Shown here: positions 23,645-32,658 of the stretch, one piece after another
Numbering within the stretch: position 1 is the first letter of the stretch
Layout: every line of letters starts with the position of its first letter
Source of the DNA: Actinomycetes bacterium
GTDB taxonomy: Bacteria > Actinomycetota > Acidimicrobiia > Acidimicrobiales > RAAP-2
Direction: 5' to 3'
Assembly (NCBI GenBank): GCA_021793515.1
Contig: JAJYSP010000008.1
Location: forward strand, 1 to 64,000
DNA length: 64,000 nt
Position numbers and translations under genes: made by a program
Notes under the pieces: model-generated
The model's input: only the letters and a program-made list of their open reading frames with translations
The model's database searches: none
Told to the model about the DNA's origin: nothing

Positions 23645-25126
23645 GTGGCCGAGCATCCCGTGATCGACACGTTCGCGCGTCGGTCATGGGCAATCGGCGT
23701 CATGGCGACCGTCATCGGCTTTGGCGGTGCGCTGCTCAGCGCGCTCGGGATTACCGACGTCGCACATGGCACGGTCGCCCGTGGGGTGACACTCGTAGTC
23801 GGTGCACTCGTCGCACGATGGCTCGTAACCTCGGGTACCGACGCGTGGGCGTCGTTCGCCGCCCGAAGCATTCGGGACCGGTGGCGACGCACGGTCATCG
23901 ACCAGCTCGAGCGACCACGGGCGGAGGGGGAACGAGGACGACGCGACGTAGCCCTCGCCATCGACCACGCTGCGGCCGCTCCCGCCCTCGTCGTCGTGGG
24001 CGCGAGTGCGCGAACGGCCGCCCTCGGCTTCGTGATCGTCTGGCTCGCCGCCGGCTGGCTGAGTGCCGGAATCGTCATCATCTTGCTCGGCGTCGCTATC
24101 CCCCTCTATCAACAGGCCGGGCGGCGCAGCGCGGCCTTGACCGATGACTACAACCAACGTCGCGACGTCCTCGAGCGACGCCAGCTGGAGATGCTCCAGC
24201 ACGCGCCCGAGCTTCGGGCCCTGGGCGCCGTGCGCTACGGCGCCGACGAGATCGCGGCGGTCAGCGACGCTGAACACCACGCCGCCATTCGTGCCATCCG
24301 AGTCGCGCTCGAGTCGTCACTCGTCACCGAATTCCTGAGCGGCGTTTCAATCGGGCTCGTGGCGATGGTCGTCGGCTTCGGTCTGCTGCGCGGCACGATC
24401 TCCCTCGACCGGGCGCTGGTGGCCGTACTCATCACGAGTGAGCTCTTTGGGTACGTCCGCCGATTCGGGGTCGAGTTTCACCGTCGTGACGATGCCGCCG
24501 CATCGATCGCCATCCTTCGTCGCGCGCCCGGCGTGTCCCACAGCACCTCGGGTCCACTCGTGGCCGCCCAGTCCTTGGTCACCGAGGCGTCCACCTCGCC
24601 GATCACCCTCGAGATCCACCCCGGGCAGCGACTCCTCGTGACGGGTCCCTCGGGCATTGGCAAGACCACCTTCGCCCACACCCTCATCGGCTGGCGTCCA
24701 GTCGTGTCGGGTAGCGTCACCCGTCGCGAAGGGGTCATCGCCATCGTGAGCCCCACGTCAGCGCTGTTTGACGGATCGCTCCATGAGAACGTGACTCTCG
24801 GCCGGGTGATCCCCGACGCCTTCGTACGCGCGAGACTCGACGAACTCGGACTCACCGGCCCACGGTTCGAGGACCTCTCGGTACCGCTCCTGGCCGACGG
24901 TGAGGGACTCAGCGCAGGTGAGCGGGTCCGGCTCGCTCTCGCGCGGGCCACGCTGGCCGATCCCGACCTCATTATCGTAGACGACATCGCCGGGGTCTTG
25001 GATGACGCAAATCGACGACGGGTGGCCCATCTCCTTCAGCGACTCACCGCGTCGAGCGTCCTCGAGCTCAGCGTCGACAACCCCTTACTCGACGACGTCG
25101 ACCAACGAATCGAGCTCGGCTCATGA
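23645..25126 (+). CDS. ABC exporter half-transporter, CydD/CydC-like, with degenerate ATP site
   Basis: About 493 aa. An N-terminal membrane domain with about six hydrophobic segments (for example VMATVIGFGGALLSALG, TAALGFVIVWLAAGWLSAGI, LVAMVVGFGLL) is followed by an ATPase domain. Walker A is TGPSGIGKTTF and the signature is LSAGERVRLALARA. The Walker B end is LIIVDDIAG, with Asp instead of the catalytic Glu, and the H-loop His is absent (LELSVDNPL). These changes suggest this half carries the non-hydrolysing composite site contribution. Overlaps the next gene by 4 bp. No cydAB is present, so a thiol-export role as in CydDC is not shown. Confidence 0.82.
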   Translation: MAEHPVIDTFARRSWAIGVMATVIGFGGALLSALGITDVAHGTVARGVTLVVGALVARWLVTSGTDAWASFAARSIRDRWRRTVIDQLERPRAEGERGRRDVALAIDHAAAAPALVVVGASARTAALGFVIVWLAAGWLSAGIVIILLGVAIPLYQQAGRRSAALTDDYNQRRDVLERRQLEMLQHAPELRALGAVRYGADEIAAVSDAEHHAAIRAIRVALESSLVTEFLSGVSIGLVAMVVGFGLLRGTISLDRALVAVLITSELFGYVRRFGVEFHRRDDAAASIAILRRAPGVSHSTSGPLVAAQSLVTEASTSPITLEIHPGQRLLVTGPSGIGKTTFAHTLIGWRPVVSGSVTRREGVIAIVSPTSALFDGSLHENVTLGRVIPDAFVRARLDELGLTGPRFEDLSVPLLADGEGLSAGERVRLALARATLADPDLIIVDDIAGVLDDANRRRVAHLLQRLTASSVLELSVDNPLLDDVDQRIELGS

Positions 25127-26721
25127 GGTCGGACCGTGACCGACTCCGCCGATGGATACAGCGAGCCCAGCCCCCTCGTGGCGCACTGATTAAAGCCCTC
25201 GTTGCCGGCACCGTCAGCTCGATCACCGCGCTCGGACTGTTCGTCGGCGCCATCGCCCTGCTCGTGGTCAGTTCGTCGCGTCCAGGACTACGGGCGGTCG
25301 CGGGCATCCTCATCGTCATCGAGCTCTTCGCGTTCCTGCGCTCGCCCATCAGATTCAACGAGCGCATGAGCGCGCACCGTCTCGGTTTTGCGGCGGTGTC
25401 ACGCTGGCGACGTTGGTTGCTCACCACGATCGGCCGGTGGACGGTTCGTAGGTGGCGGACCTATGCCCGGGGCGAACTGCTCGAGCGTGCGCTGCGTGAC
25501 ACCGACGAACTACAGGACCTTTGGCTTCGCTTCGTCCTACCCGCCGCCAGTACGCTCGCCACGTTCGTGGTCGGTGACGTCGTCATCGCGCTCCTCGCAC
25601 CGCGGGGCCGATGGATTGTCGCCGCCGCGCTCGTCGCGATCGTGCAACTCTTCGGCGTCATCGCCCTCGCCGCCACCGCTGACGCCATCATTGCCGTCGA
25701 CCGCTCCCTGCGACGGGCGCGCGGCGAGTTCCGCGCAGCCTTAGTCGCGCTCAGTACGGTCAGTCCCGAACTGAGCCTCCTTGGCGCGCGAACGTTCCTC
25801 GACCATCGCCTCGACAGTCCCCGGGAGGTCCTCGCCGCCGCGGAATCCCGCGCCGAGGACCGGCGACGCCGTTCCGCCCTGGTCGCCCCCGTGGCGACCA
25901 TGGTGGCCGTGGCGATGCTCCGTCTTGTCGCGCCCGTGACTGCACCGGTGTGGACCGTGGTCTCGCTGTTTCTCGCGATGTTTACGTTCGAGGGGCTCAC
26001 GGCTATTCGAGCGGCCCTTGACACCGCCGTTGCCGTCAGTGCGGCCGCGGAGCGTCTCGAAGACCTCGAGGCCAACCCGACGCTGGCCATCGCCCGTTGG
26101 CCGATCGACACGACGCTTCGAGCCCATCACCTGACGATCAGTGAGGGCGACCGGACAATCCTCGACGACGGTTCCTTCGAAGTGGCGCCGGGTTGTCACG
26201 TGGCCGTGACGGGTCCATCAGGCAGCGGCAAGTCCACCCTGTTGCGGGTCCTCGCGGGTCTCGATGATCTCGACGACGGCGTCATCTCCATTGGCAACAC
26301 GCCCATCACCGAGATCGACGAGGACATCCTTCGCGCCCACGTGGCGTACGTGCCCGGGGAGACCGGACTCCTGCGCGGGTACGCCCAAGACGTCCTCGTC
26401 CTAGGGCGAACGATCGCGCGGCCTCTCGACCAAGACCTCATGTCGGTAGGCATCGACGTCGAGCCGACAACGAAATGGGACGAGGTCTCCCGAGGTGAGG
26501 GCCAGCGCATCGCGGTCGTGCGATCCCTCGCTATCGGACCAGACATCGTGATCCTCGACGAACCGACCAGCGGGCTCGGGCGCGACGAGACGACCGCAGT
26601 ACTCACCCTGCTTACGGCCAGTCGTGCCACCGTGATCATTGCGACCCATGATGACCAGATCGTCGCGTGGAGCGACTTCGTCATTGACCTGAGCGACGGC
26701 GACCTGACCACATCGCCGTGA
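25123..26721 (+). CDS. ABC exporter half-transporter, CydC/CydD-like, catalytic partner
   Basis: About 532 aa. A membrane domain (residues about 20-300; segments SITALGLFVGAIALLVVSSS, GDVVIALLA, LVAIVQLFGVIALAA, MVAVAMLRLVAPVTA) is followed by a complete ATPase: Walker A VTGPSGSGKSTLLRVLAGLD, signature VSRGEGQRIAVVRS (a weak form of LSGGQ), Walker B IVILDEPTSGLG with the Glu, and H-loop TVIIATHDD. It pairs with the preceding degenerate half, giving a heterodimer with one intact and one impaired ATP site. Substrate unknown. Confidence 0.84.
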   Translation: MRSDRDRLRRWIQRAQPPRGALIKALVAGTVSSITALGLFVGAIALLVVSSSRPGLRAVAGILIVIELFAFLRSPIRFNERMSAHRLGFAAVSRWRRWLLTTIGRWTVRRWRTYARGELLERALRDTDELQDLWLRFVLPAASTLATFVVGDVVIALLAPRGRWIVAAALVAIVQLFGVIALAATADAIIAVDRSLRRARGEFRAALVALSTVSPELSLLGARTFLDHRLDSPREVLAAAESRAEDRRRRSALVAPVATMVAVAMLRLVAPVTAPVWTVVSLFLAMFTFEGLTAIRAALDTAVAVSAAAERLEDLEANPTLAIARWPIDTTLRAHHLTISEGDRTILDDGSFEVAPGCHVAVTGPSGSGKSTLLRVLAGLDDLDDGVISIGNTPITEIDEDILRAHVAYVPGETGLLRGYAQDVLVLGRTIARPLDQDLMSVGIDVEPTTKWDEVSRGEGQRIAVVRSLAIGPDIVILDEPTSGLGRDETTAVLTLLTASRATVIIATHDDQIVAWSDFVIDLSDGDLTTSP

Positions 26722-27446
26722 AGTGTCCAACAGGCCCTAGCCGTTGATCGTCTTCATGCCGCTTTCGTGGTAGCGGTCGCCGACCACTGCGCCGCGCGGA
26801 ACGGCCGCCTCGAGTGCGGCGATGGCCTCGGCGCTCAGGTGGATCTCGCCCGCGGCGATGTTCTCGTAGAGCCACTTTTTGCGCTTGGTTCCGGGGATCG
26901 GCACAACGTCCTCGCCGCGGCTCAACACCCACGCGAGTGCCAGTTGGGCGACGCTCACGTCCAATGTCGCGGCGATCGAGGCCAGATTGCCGACCAGTTG
27001 CAGGTTCTGCTCGTACGCCTCGCCGACGAAGCGCGGGTGGTGCTTGCGAGTGTCGCGCTCGTCGGTGCTGGTCCGGTTCGCGGCCTCGCTCGTGAGAAAT
27101 CCCCGGCCGAGCGGGCTGTAGGCGACGAACCCGATACCGAGTCGACGGCAGGTATCGAGCACGCCATCCTCGGGATCACGGGTCCACAACGAGTACTCCG
27201 ACTGCAGCGCAGTCACGGGGTACACGGCGTTGGCCCGCTCGATTGTGGCCGATGACGCTTCGGAGATGCCGAGGAAGCGAACCTTGCCCGCCTCGACCAA
27301 CGACTTCATCGCCCCCCACGTCTCTTCGACGGGAACCGACCTGTCGACGCGGTGCTGGTAGTAGAGATCGATGACGTCCACACCGAGTCGCGCCAGCGAG
27401 TCGTTGCACGCCTGTACGACGTATTCGGGGCGTCCGTTGACACCGA

Positions 27447-27454
27447 GGAACTGT
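27447..27454. repeat. target-site duplication, left copy
   Basis: GGAACTGT, identical to 28972-28979 on the other side of the insertion sequence. Confidence 0.9.
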
Positions 27455-28971
27455 GAGTCTCCCGGCATGAATGTGGGTTGATTCAGACATTTGAGACCAG
27501 GACACGCTCGTGTGGCAGGACGTGCGTGATCGGTCCGAGTGTCACCATGATGAGAGCGAGCGCCGCGTTAGCGGAGTGAAAGCCGTAGGCCCGATTGATG
27601 ATCAGACGCACGCGCCGATTTAGTCCCTCGTGGCGAGCATTGTTCACGCCGAGGCGAATCGCGGCGAGTATTCCCGCCTTGCGTTTGCGAATGGTCTTGG
27701 CCAGGGTGACGAAGGGCTTCATCCCGCTGCGCTGCGCCTTCGAGCAGAACCGGTCGAGCATCGTGGCGACCTCGTTCTCGGTGAGGTCGCCGGCGAATAT
27801 CGCTCGCAGGGTCTCTTTGAGTGCGTAGGCCCGCCATAAGTCACCCCCTCGACGTTTCAACTTGCGCAGGGTGGTCGCTTGATCGTCACTCAGGTCACCG
27901 GGGTTCTTCAACAGACACCACCTCGCGCCCTTGAACCGTCGGGCAGTGTCCTGGTCGGGGAGTTTGCGCAGGTCCTGCCAGACCTGGCGGCGGACCTTCT
28001 CCAGCGCCTGGGTTCCCGCCTGGACGACGTGAAAAGGATCGAAGCAGATGACCGCCTTGGTGGCGTGACCCTCCTTGCGAGCGGACTTCTCGAAGGCGGC
28101 CCCCATGTCCATCGACACCGCCGTGATCGCGGCAGAACGCTCCTCGCCCAGCTCGTCAAAGAAGCAGTCCAGCGTTGCGGTGTCCTTGCCCTCCTTGCCC
28201 CACACGAACTTGCCAGTGTCGTGGTTCGACACCAGGGTGAGATAGGAGTGTCCCTTGCGCCAGCTCACTTCGTCCGCGCCGATAACGAAGAGCTTGTCGA
28301 GGCGCGCGGGGTCGAGGCCGGTCGCCATTACGCGCTCGATGATCCGCCCGGCCGTGTCCCAGTCGATACGCACCAGGCGACGTAGCGCGGTCTTGTCCAT
28401 GGTGGTCGCCAACCACCCGACCAGGTCCTCGAAGTCCCGGGTGAAGTGGGAACTAGCCCGGGCGAAGGGGACTCCCTCGGTGCGTGCCCCGTGAGTCGGG
28501 CAGTCGATCCGACGCAGGTCCGCTCGCACCTCGAGGCGCCAGCGGCCGAAGTCCAGGTGGCGCCACGACGAGGACACCGGGCGGGTGTCGTAGCGGGCCT
28601 TGGTGGTGAAGTGGCACGCGGGACAGTGCAACTTCCTGCTGGCCAGTTTTATGGTGACGACCACCATGGCCGGCTGGAAGTCCACCTCGGTGACGGTGAC
28701 TCCGGGCAGGTCCATCAAGCGTTTGAATACAGTGGTGACGCGCACGGGTGTTCTCCCTGGTTCGGTTGTTTTCGCAAACTCCAAACCTAGAGACCACCCG
28801 TGCGTGTTACGTGAGTGGCCGAGATTGACCGCAGAATTTCCGGGCTCGTTTAGGTCACTGCGAAACGAGTACGGATAACCGGGCCGTCCACCCGAACCCA
28901 AAACCCTTGTCCTACAAGGCGAACCGCATGGTTGTTCCCGTGAAACTCCCCACATTCATGCCGCAAGACCC
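27455..28971 (-). mobile_element. ISL3-family insertion sequence, about 1,517 bp
   Basis: The terminal inverted repeats are about 23 bp: the left end starts GAGTCTCCCGGCATGAATGT; the right end, read inwards on the other strand, starts GGGTCTTGCGGCATGAATGT, and both continue GGG. The element is flanked by an exact 8-bp direct repeat GGAACTGT (27447-27454 and 28972-28979), the expected duplication size for ISL3. It carries one transposase gene. The right end has a non-coding stretch of about 225 bp between the transposase start and the terminal repeat. Confidence 0.92.
27483..28745 (-). CDS. ISL3-family transposase
   Basis: About 420 aa. The N-terminal zinc-finger-like part reads KLHCPACHF, with a later Cys in [20 protein letters not shown] helix-turn-helix region [20 protein letters not shown] precedes the DDE core: [46 protein letters not shown], and [20 protein letters not shown] carrying the Glu. 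These are standard ISL3 motifs and no frameshift is visible. GTG 28745 is chosen for its GGGAG ribosome site. The frame is open further upstream but without similarity. Confidence 0.92.
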   Translation of the reverse strand: MRVTTVFKRLMDLPGVTVTEVDFQPAMVVVTIKLASRKLHCPACHFTTKARYDTRPVSSSWRHLDFGRWRLEVRADLRRIDCPTHGARTEGVPFARASSHFTRDFEDLVGWLATTMDKTALRRLVRIDWDTAGRIIERVMATGLDPARLDKLFVIGADEVSWRKGHSYLTLVSNHDTGKFVWGKEGKDTATLDCFFDELGEERSAAITAVSMDMGAAFEKSARKEGHATKAVICFDPFHVVQAGTQALEKVRRQVWQDLRKLPDQDTARRFKGARWCLLKNPGDLSDDQATTLRKLKRRGGDLWRAYALKETLRAIFAGDLTENEVATMLDRFCSKAQRSGMKPFVTLAKTIRKRKAGILAAIRLGVNNARHEGLNRRVRLIINRAYGFHSANAALALIMVTLGPITHVLPHERVLVSNV

Positions 28972-28979
28972 GGAACTGT
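28972..28979. repeat. target-site duplication, right copy
   Basis: GGAACTGT, identical to 27447-27454. Confidence 0.9.
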
Positions 28980-29364
28980 CCATCTTCGCTCCGTTGGTTC
29001 CCGAACTTCGTCGCCAGCACTACCTCGTCACGTCGAGTTGCGATTGCTCTACCAACCAGTCGTTCGTTCGTGAAGGGGCCGTACATGTCGGCCGTGTCGA
29101 GGAAGTTGACGCCAGCGTCGAGGGCCGCGTTGATCACCGCAATCGACTCCGCTTCGTCACCGACACCGTAAAACTCGCTCATCCCCATGCAACCGAGTCC
29201 CTGTTGCGAGACGGCCAAGCCCTGGCCCAAGATCCGGTGTTCCATGTTCGTTCCTCTCATGTGAATTTGCTCACAATGAAGTCATTCCAGCGATTTGACG
29301 ATCACCTTAGTGGTGTCACGCGCACTATCTTCTTCGTATTGGCTGGGGGGGCCAACCTACGCGA

Positions 29365-29397
29365 GCCCGCTCGTTTCGTCAGACGAAACGAGCGGGC
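29365..29397. repeat. 33-bp near-perfect palindrome between divergent genes
   Basis: The 16-bp arms GCCCGCTCGTTTCGTC and GACGAAACGAGCGGGC are exact complements around a single central A. No T-run follows on either strand. It lies between the minus-strand aldo/keto reductase start (29245) and the plus-strand TrhA gene (29480), so it is upstream of both. It is either a regulator operator or an orphan terminator-like hairpin. Confidence 0.8.
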
Positions 29398-29467
29398 TTC
29401 GTCGTTCTCCGAGCGCTCGCGTGCCGGTTCTCGTCTGTCCGCGTGGGACGAGCGACCCGCGTCGCCA

Positions 29468-29473
29468 TAGGGT
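29468..29473 (+). promoter_or_regulatory. -10 box for leaderless TrhA transcript
   Basis: TAGGGT six bases before ATG 29480. Confidence 0.5.
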
Positions 29474-29479
29474 GACGAT

Positions 29480-30145
29480 ATGACCAAAACCGTCGCCCCA
29501 AGGCCAACCGAGTCTGAACTCGTGAAGCCGCTCCTGCGTGGTTGGCTCCACTTGGGCGGTGTCGTCGTCTTGCTCGGCGCGTCGCCGATCCTCTATGTCC
29601 GCGCTCGGACCTGGACCCAGGTCGTCTGGGTCACCTGCTTTGTCGTGGGCGTGTCCATCATGATGCTCACAAGCGCCCTCTTCCACCGGGTCAATTGGAG
29701 TGCCCCCCACCGGCGCGCGTGGCGGCGCGCCGACCACTCGGCGATATTCGCCGCCATCGCCGGGTCGTACCTCGCCATCGCGGGACTGACGATGCACGGA
29801 ACGATTCGCGTTGTGCTGCTCTTGGTCGTAGCCGGCGGAGCTGCCGTGGGTATCCTGATCCGCCAGCTGGCCTTAGACACCCCGAAATGGGTGAACACGC
29901 TGCCCTACCTCGTGGTCGGCTGGGCCGCAGTCGGTGTGCTGCCTCAGATCTACCGAGGCGGTGGTCCGCTTCCCTTCATCCTCATCGTCCTCGGTGGCGT
30001 CGCGTATTCCGTCGGCGCGGTGTTCTACGGGACCAAACGTCCCCGGCTCAACCCTAGGGTCTTCGGGTACCACGAGCTCTTCCACGCCTGCACCCTGCTC
30101 GGCGTCGCGGCGACCTTCGCCGCGATCGCCGTCGCACTGCACTGA
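29480..30145 (+). CDS. TrhA/hemolysin III family membrane protein
   Basis: About 221 aa with seven predicted membrane segments, for example LLRGWLHLGGVVVLLGASP, VVWVTCFVVGVSIMMLTSAL, IRVVLLLVVAGGAAVGI, FILIVLGGVAYSVGAVFYG and CTLLGVAATFAAIAVAL. Family motifs: SALFHRVNW (Ser and His in the second helix), RRADHSAIFAAIAGSY (Asp/His) and FGYHELFHACTLLG (two His), the predicted metal-binding set of the PAQR-like family. It acts in membrane energy or fluidity homeostasis; older names as hemolysin are misleading. The stop abuts the stop of the convergent phosphatase gene. Confidence 0.9.
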   Translation: MTKTVAPRPTESELVKPLLRGWLHLGGVVVLLGASPILYVRARTWTQVVWVTCFVVGVSIMMLTSALFHRVNWSAPHRRAWRRADHSAIFAAIAGSYLAIAGLTMHGTIRVVLLLVVAGGAAVGILIRQLALDTPKWVNTLPYLVVGWAAVGVLPQIYRGGGPLPFILIVLGGVAYSVGAVFYGTKRPRLNPRVFGYHELFHACTLLGVAATFAAIAVALH

Positions 30146-30739
30146 TCAGGACAGGGGCGGCACCAAGTTGAAGTGGACGAGGGTCGGCGACGACTGACGC
30201 ATTCCAATCGTCGTGATGGAGCCATTGTCGAGGCGCGTGCGCCACGCGACCGATCCTGGCACACCGAGTGCCCACACCGTGGCCGACTTGATCGGACTGA
30301 CGTGGCTCACGATCGCGAGGTGTCGGTGATGATCGTGGAGCAGGCTCGTTCGATCGGCGAGCAACTCGTCCAATGCCGCGTGCACTCGACGGTCGACGGA
30401 CTCGAGTGACTCGCCATCGCCAAGCGCCAGGTTGTGATCGGATTCGAAGACTCGCCACTGGTCGTCGCTGACAACGCTCAGCGGCTGTCCGTCCAAATAG
30501 CCGTAATCGACCTCGATGAACTCCGGTCGCATCCGCGCCTCCAGGTGGGGCATCGCGAGACGCGCCGTCTCCCGAGCGCGCTGCAGCGGTGAGGTCCACA
30601 CCTCCTCGACGCCCTCCACCAGTCGTTGCAACGCCTTGGCCTGTCGCTCGCCCAAGTCGGTCAACGCCGGGTCGCTGCGTCCCACGAGCAACCGCTGCGC
30701 GTTGGTCGTGGTCTGGCCATGGCGGATGAGAATAATCAC
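30146..30739 (-). CDS. histidine phosphatase family protein
   Basis: About 197 aa from GTG 30739 (MIILIRHGQTTTNAQ). The catalytic RHG is at residues 6-8, with a second Arg in SPLQRARETARLAMP, a Glu in PEFIEVDYGYLDGQPL, and the second His in LAIVSHVSPIKSAT. This is phosphoglycerate mutase-like, cobC-related fold. It ends the five-gene operon and overlaps the zinc-ribbon gene by 4 bp. In mycobacteria the orthologous phosphatase domain also neighbours this zinc-ribbon gene, fused to RNase H; here no RNase H domain is present. Confidence 0.88.
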   Translation of the reverse strand: MIILIRHGQTTTNAQRLLVGRSDPALTDLGERQAKALQRLVEGVEEVWTSPLQRARETARLAMPHLEARMRPEFIEVDYGYLDGQPLSVVSDDQWRVFESDHNLALGDGESLESVDRRVHAALDELLADRTSLLHDHHRHLAIVSHVSPIKSATVWALGVPGSVAWRTRLDNGSITTIGMRQSSPTLVHFNLVPPLS

Positions 30740-31446
30740 GGCACCAGTATCCGACCGCACGAGGGACAGTCCATGAAGGAGTCCTCATCCTGATTCTTTG
30801 CCCGGTCGAGGTCGAGCGGTGCCAGGGCGATGCGACAGCCGTCGCAGCGACCAGTAACGATCTGTGCCGCGCCAGAGGTCCCCACACGGTCCATGGCGCG
30901 CTGATAGCGGATCCGCAAGTTCTCGGGAACGTCACGGGCCCGCTCGTCACGTGCGACGCGAAGCGATGCGACCTCCTCATCCAACGAGGACCGCAACTGT
31001 TCGATCGTGCTGCGCAACTCTTCGCGTCGCGCCAACTTCGGTTTGATGTCGCGTCGCAATCGCTCCACGAAGGAGTCACGCTCCTCGATCGATTCGAGGA
31101 GTTCGAGGGCCTCTTCGTCGGCCTCGGCCCCCTGCGCCGATATCGACTCCAGCTCGTGCTGCATCGCGGCGAGGTCGCGCGCGCCACTCGTCGAGGCGGC
31201 GAGGGCGGTCTCGAGCTCGCGGCGCCGCCGCTGAATCCGATCGGCGCGTGCCGCCACCTCCTCGTACGTCGCACGCATGGGCGCTACCGCGCTCTCGGCG
31301 TCACGGATGGCGACGACCTCGATGCGCAGTTGGCCCTCCAGGTTCGCGAGTTCCTCGGATTCGGGCAGATGGTCTCGCTGGGCAATGACCCGGTCGATCC
31401 AACGATCCGCCTCCATTAGGGCGCGTAGTGCCTCGGCGTCAGTCAT
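30736..31446 (-). CDS. coiled-coil C4-type zinc-ribbon protein
   Basis: About 236 aa. A long helical coiled coil (residues about 20-170, heptads rich in Glu/Arg such as LLESIEERDSFVERLRRDIKP and EELRSTIEQLRSSLDEEVASL) is followed by a zinc ribbon with CDGC and CPSCGRILVP. This is the conserved actinobacterial family including Rv2229c and the CdsZ-like proteins. The role is poorly known; in other phyla relatives assist secretion or RNA processes. In the middle of the overlapping operon. Confidence 0.88.
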   Translation of the reverse strand: MTDAEALRALMEADRWIDRVIAQRDHLPESEELANLEGQLRIEVVAIRDAESAVAPMRATYEEVAARADRIQRRRRELETALAASTSGARDLAAMQHELESISAQGAEADEEALELLESIEERDSFVERLRRDIKPKLARREELRSTIEQLRSSLDEEVASLRVARDERARDVPENLRIRYQRAMDRVGTSGAAQIVTGRCDGCRIALAPLDLDRAKNQDEDSFMDCPSCGRILVP

Positions 31447-31990
31447 CGCCGTAGTCTGACACGTTCCATGTCGTTGTTTGCACCGCCAACGCGGCCAGCG
31501 CGGGACGAAGCGCTGGCTCCGCCCGTTCCACGGCAGCGTCGTAGTCGAACCAGTAGACCTCGGGGCTCTCGCCGGGCGGCGGCGACGGATTGAACGGTGG
31601 CGCCGTCAGCACGTAGCGCAGGTCGTAGTGGGTGTGGCCGCGCGGGCCGGGATGGACGTCGACGTGGAAGAGCAACGGCGGTCGGCGATGCCGCGCGACG
31701 AGTCCCGTCTCCTCGCGCGTCTCGCGCAGTGCCGCGGACTCGACGTCTTCGCCCGTGTCAACGTGTCCACCGGGTTGCACCCAGATACCGAGACGTCGAT
31801 GCCGGTGCAGGATCACCCCCCTCGTGGAGACCACGAAGGCCGACGCGGTGATGTGGTGGTCATTGGCGGACTCGTCGAACGGGTCACTGGGCCAGCGCAG
31901 ACGATCCAGTGTCGCCGCGATCGAGGCCGCCTCGCGCTCGTCGACCGGCGTGAGCGCCTCGATCGAAGTAATGAGTCCCGTCGTGTTCAC
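31439..31990 (-). CDS. Nudix hydrolase
   Basis: About 183 aa. A complete Nudix box GGHVDTGEDVESAALRETREETGL (about residues 73-96) contains the Gly, both metal-binding Glu residues in REtREE and the closing Gly. It follows VVSTRGVILHRHRRLGIWVQ. The downstream YDLRYVLTAPPFNPSPPP suggests a small-molecule pyrophosphatase. Starts ATG 31990, overlapping the PPOx-like gene by 4 bp and the zinc-ribbon gene by 8 bp. Confidence 0.9.
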   Translation of the reverse strand: MNTTGLITSIEALTPVDEREAASIAATLDRLRWPSDPFDESANDHHITASAFVVSTRGVILHRHRRLGIWVQPGGHVDTGEDVESAALRETREETGLVARHRRPPLLFHVDVHPGPRGHTHYDLRYVLTAPPFNPSPPPGESPEVYWFDYDAAVERAEPALRPALAALAVQTTTWNVSDYGDD

Positions 31991-32658
31991 GTTCCCTCAC
32001 CCACTAAGCGCCGAACCGACTCGGGCAGCGGAATCGTTCCGTCCGCCATCGCCCCGTCGGTCGAGGGAACCGGTGAACCAAAGACGAGTGCCGCGGGCAC
32101 TAGCCCGGACCAGATGGGTAGCGACTGGTCCTCGGGCGAGTCCTCCGTCGGCCCGGCTGAGACCTTCACCGACGCTTCGTCAATCGACACCCTCACCACC
32201 AGGGTCCGACGCAACTCGGCGTCGGAGGAGGGACGCACTTCCCGGCTCCGACCCGGCAAGACGGCGTCCACAAAGTTGTCGAGGACGCGTCGCTTCTCCT
32301 CGAGGTCACTCACCGAGGTGACGGTGCCGAAGACGACAACCGAGCGATAGGCGATGGAGGATTCGAACCCGCTCCTCGCGACGCGGATGCCGTCGTAGAG
32401 CGTCGCGGTGACGCACGCCTGGCCGTGGACGATAATCGATTTCATGACGGCGTTCGAACGACTGCCGTGCAGGTAGAGCACGTCGCCGACTCGTGCGTGG
32501 AGGGTCGGCAGCGCGACCGCCAATCCGTCCACCACCGCCGCGACAGTGCAGTAGGGCGCGGCATCGAGCACGACGTTCACTAGTTCGCGCTCGTAGCGCG
32601 CCTTTTCGGGCATACGCCGGACGCGGGATCGATCGCCGGGCGCGTTGTGAGCGTTCAT
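31987..32658 (-). CDS. FMN-binding pyridoxamine 5'-phosphate oxidase family protein
   Basis: About 223 aa. A split beta-barrel FMN-binding fold is indicated by APYCTVAAVVDGLAVALPTL, DVLYLHGSRSNAVMKSIIVHGQACVTATL, SSIAYRSVVVFGTVTSV and the typical WSGLVP near the end. This is the PPOx-type subgroup related to flavin- or heme-binding reductases, not PdxH itself. It overlaps neighbours by 4 bp on both sides. Confidence 0.85.
   Translation of the reverse strand: MNAHNAPGDRSRVRRMPEKARYERELVNVVLDAAPYCTVAAVVDGLAVALPTLHARVGDVLYLHGSRSNAVMKSIIVHGQACVTATLYDGIRVARSGFESSIAYRSVVVFGTVTSVSDLEEKRRVLDNFVDAVLPGRSREVRPSSDAELRRTLVVRVSIDEASVKVSAGPTEDSPEDQSLPIWSGLVPAALVFGSPVPSTDGAMADGTIPLPESVRRLVGEGT

Larger units (their letters stand above)
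26737..29245 (-). pseudogene. aldo/keto reductase gene split by an ISL3-family insertion
   Basis: The N-terminal fragment (28980-29245) starts [20 protein letters not shown] and holds [15 protein letters not shown] (Asp and Tyr) and ATKFGNQ (Lys). The C-terminal fragment (26737-27454) begins [13 protein letters not shown] and holds [11 protein letters not shown] (His), YSLWTRDPE and [12 protein letters not shown]. Removing the IS and one copy of the 8-bp duplication restores an uninterrupted frame of 328 codons reading [14 protein letters not shown], the normal AKR13-like length. The catalytic Asp-Tyr-Lys-His set is intact, so the insertion appears recent. The family reduces aldehydes or ketones with NADPH. 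Confidence 0.9.

Noticed and set aside
29365-29397. Intrinsic terminator
   Set aside because: The hairpin is strong but has no T-run, and it lies upstream, not downstream, of both flanking genes.
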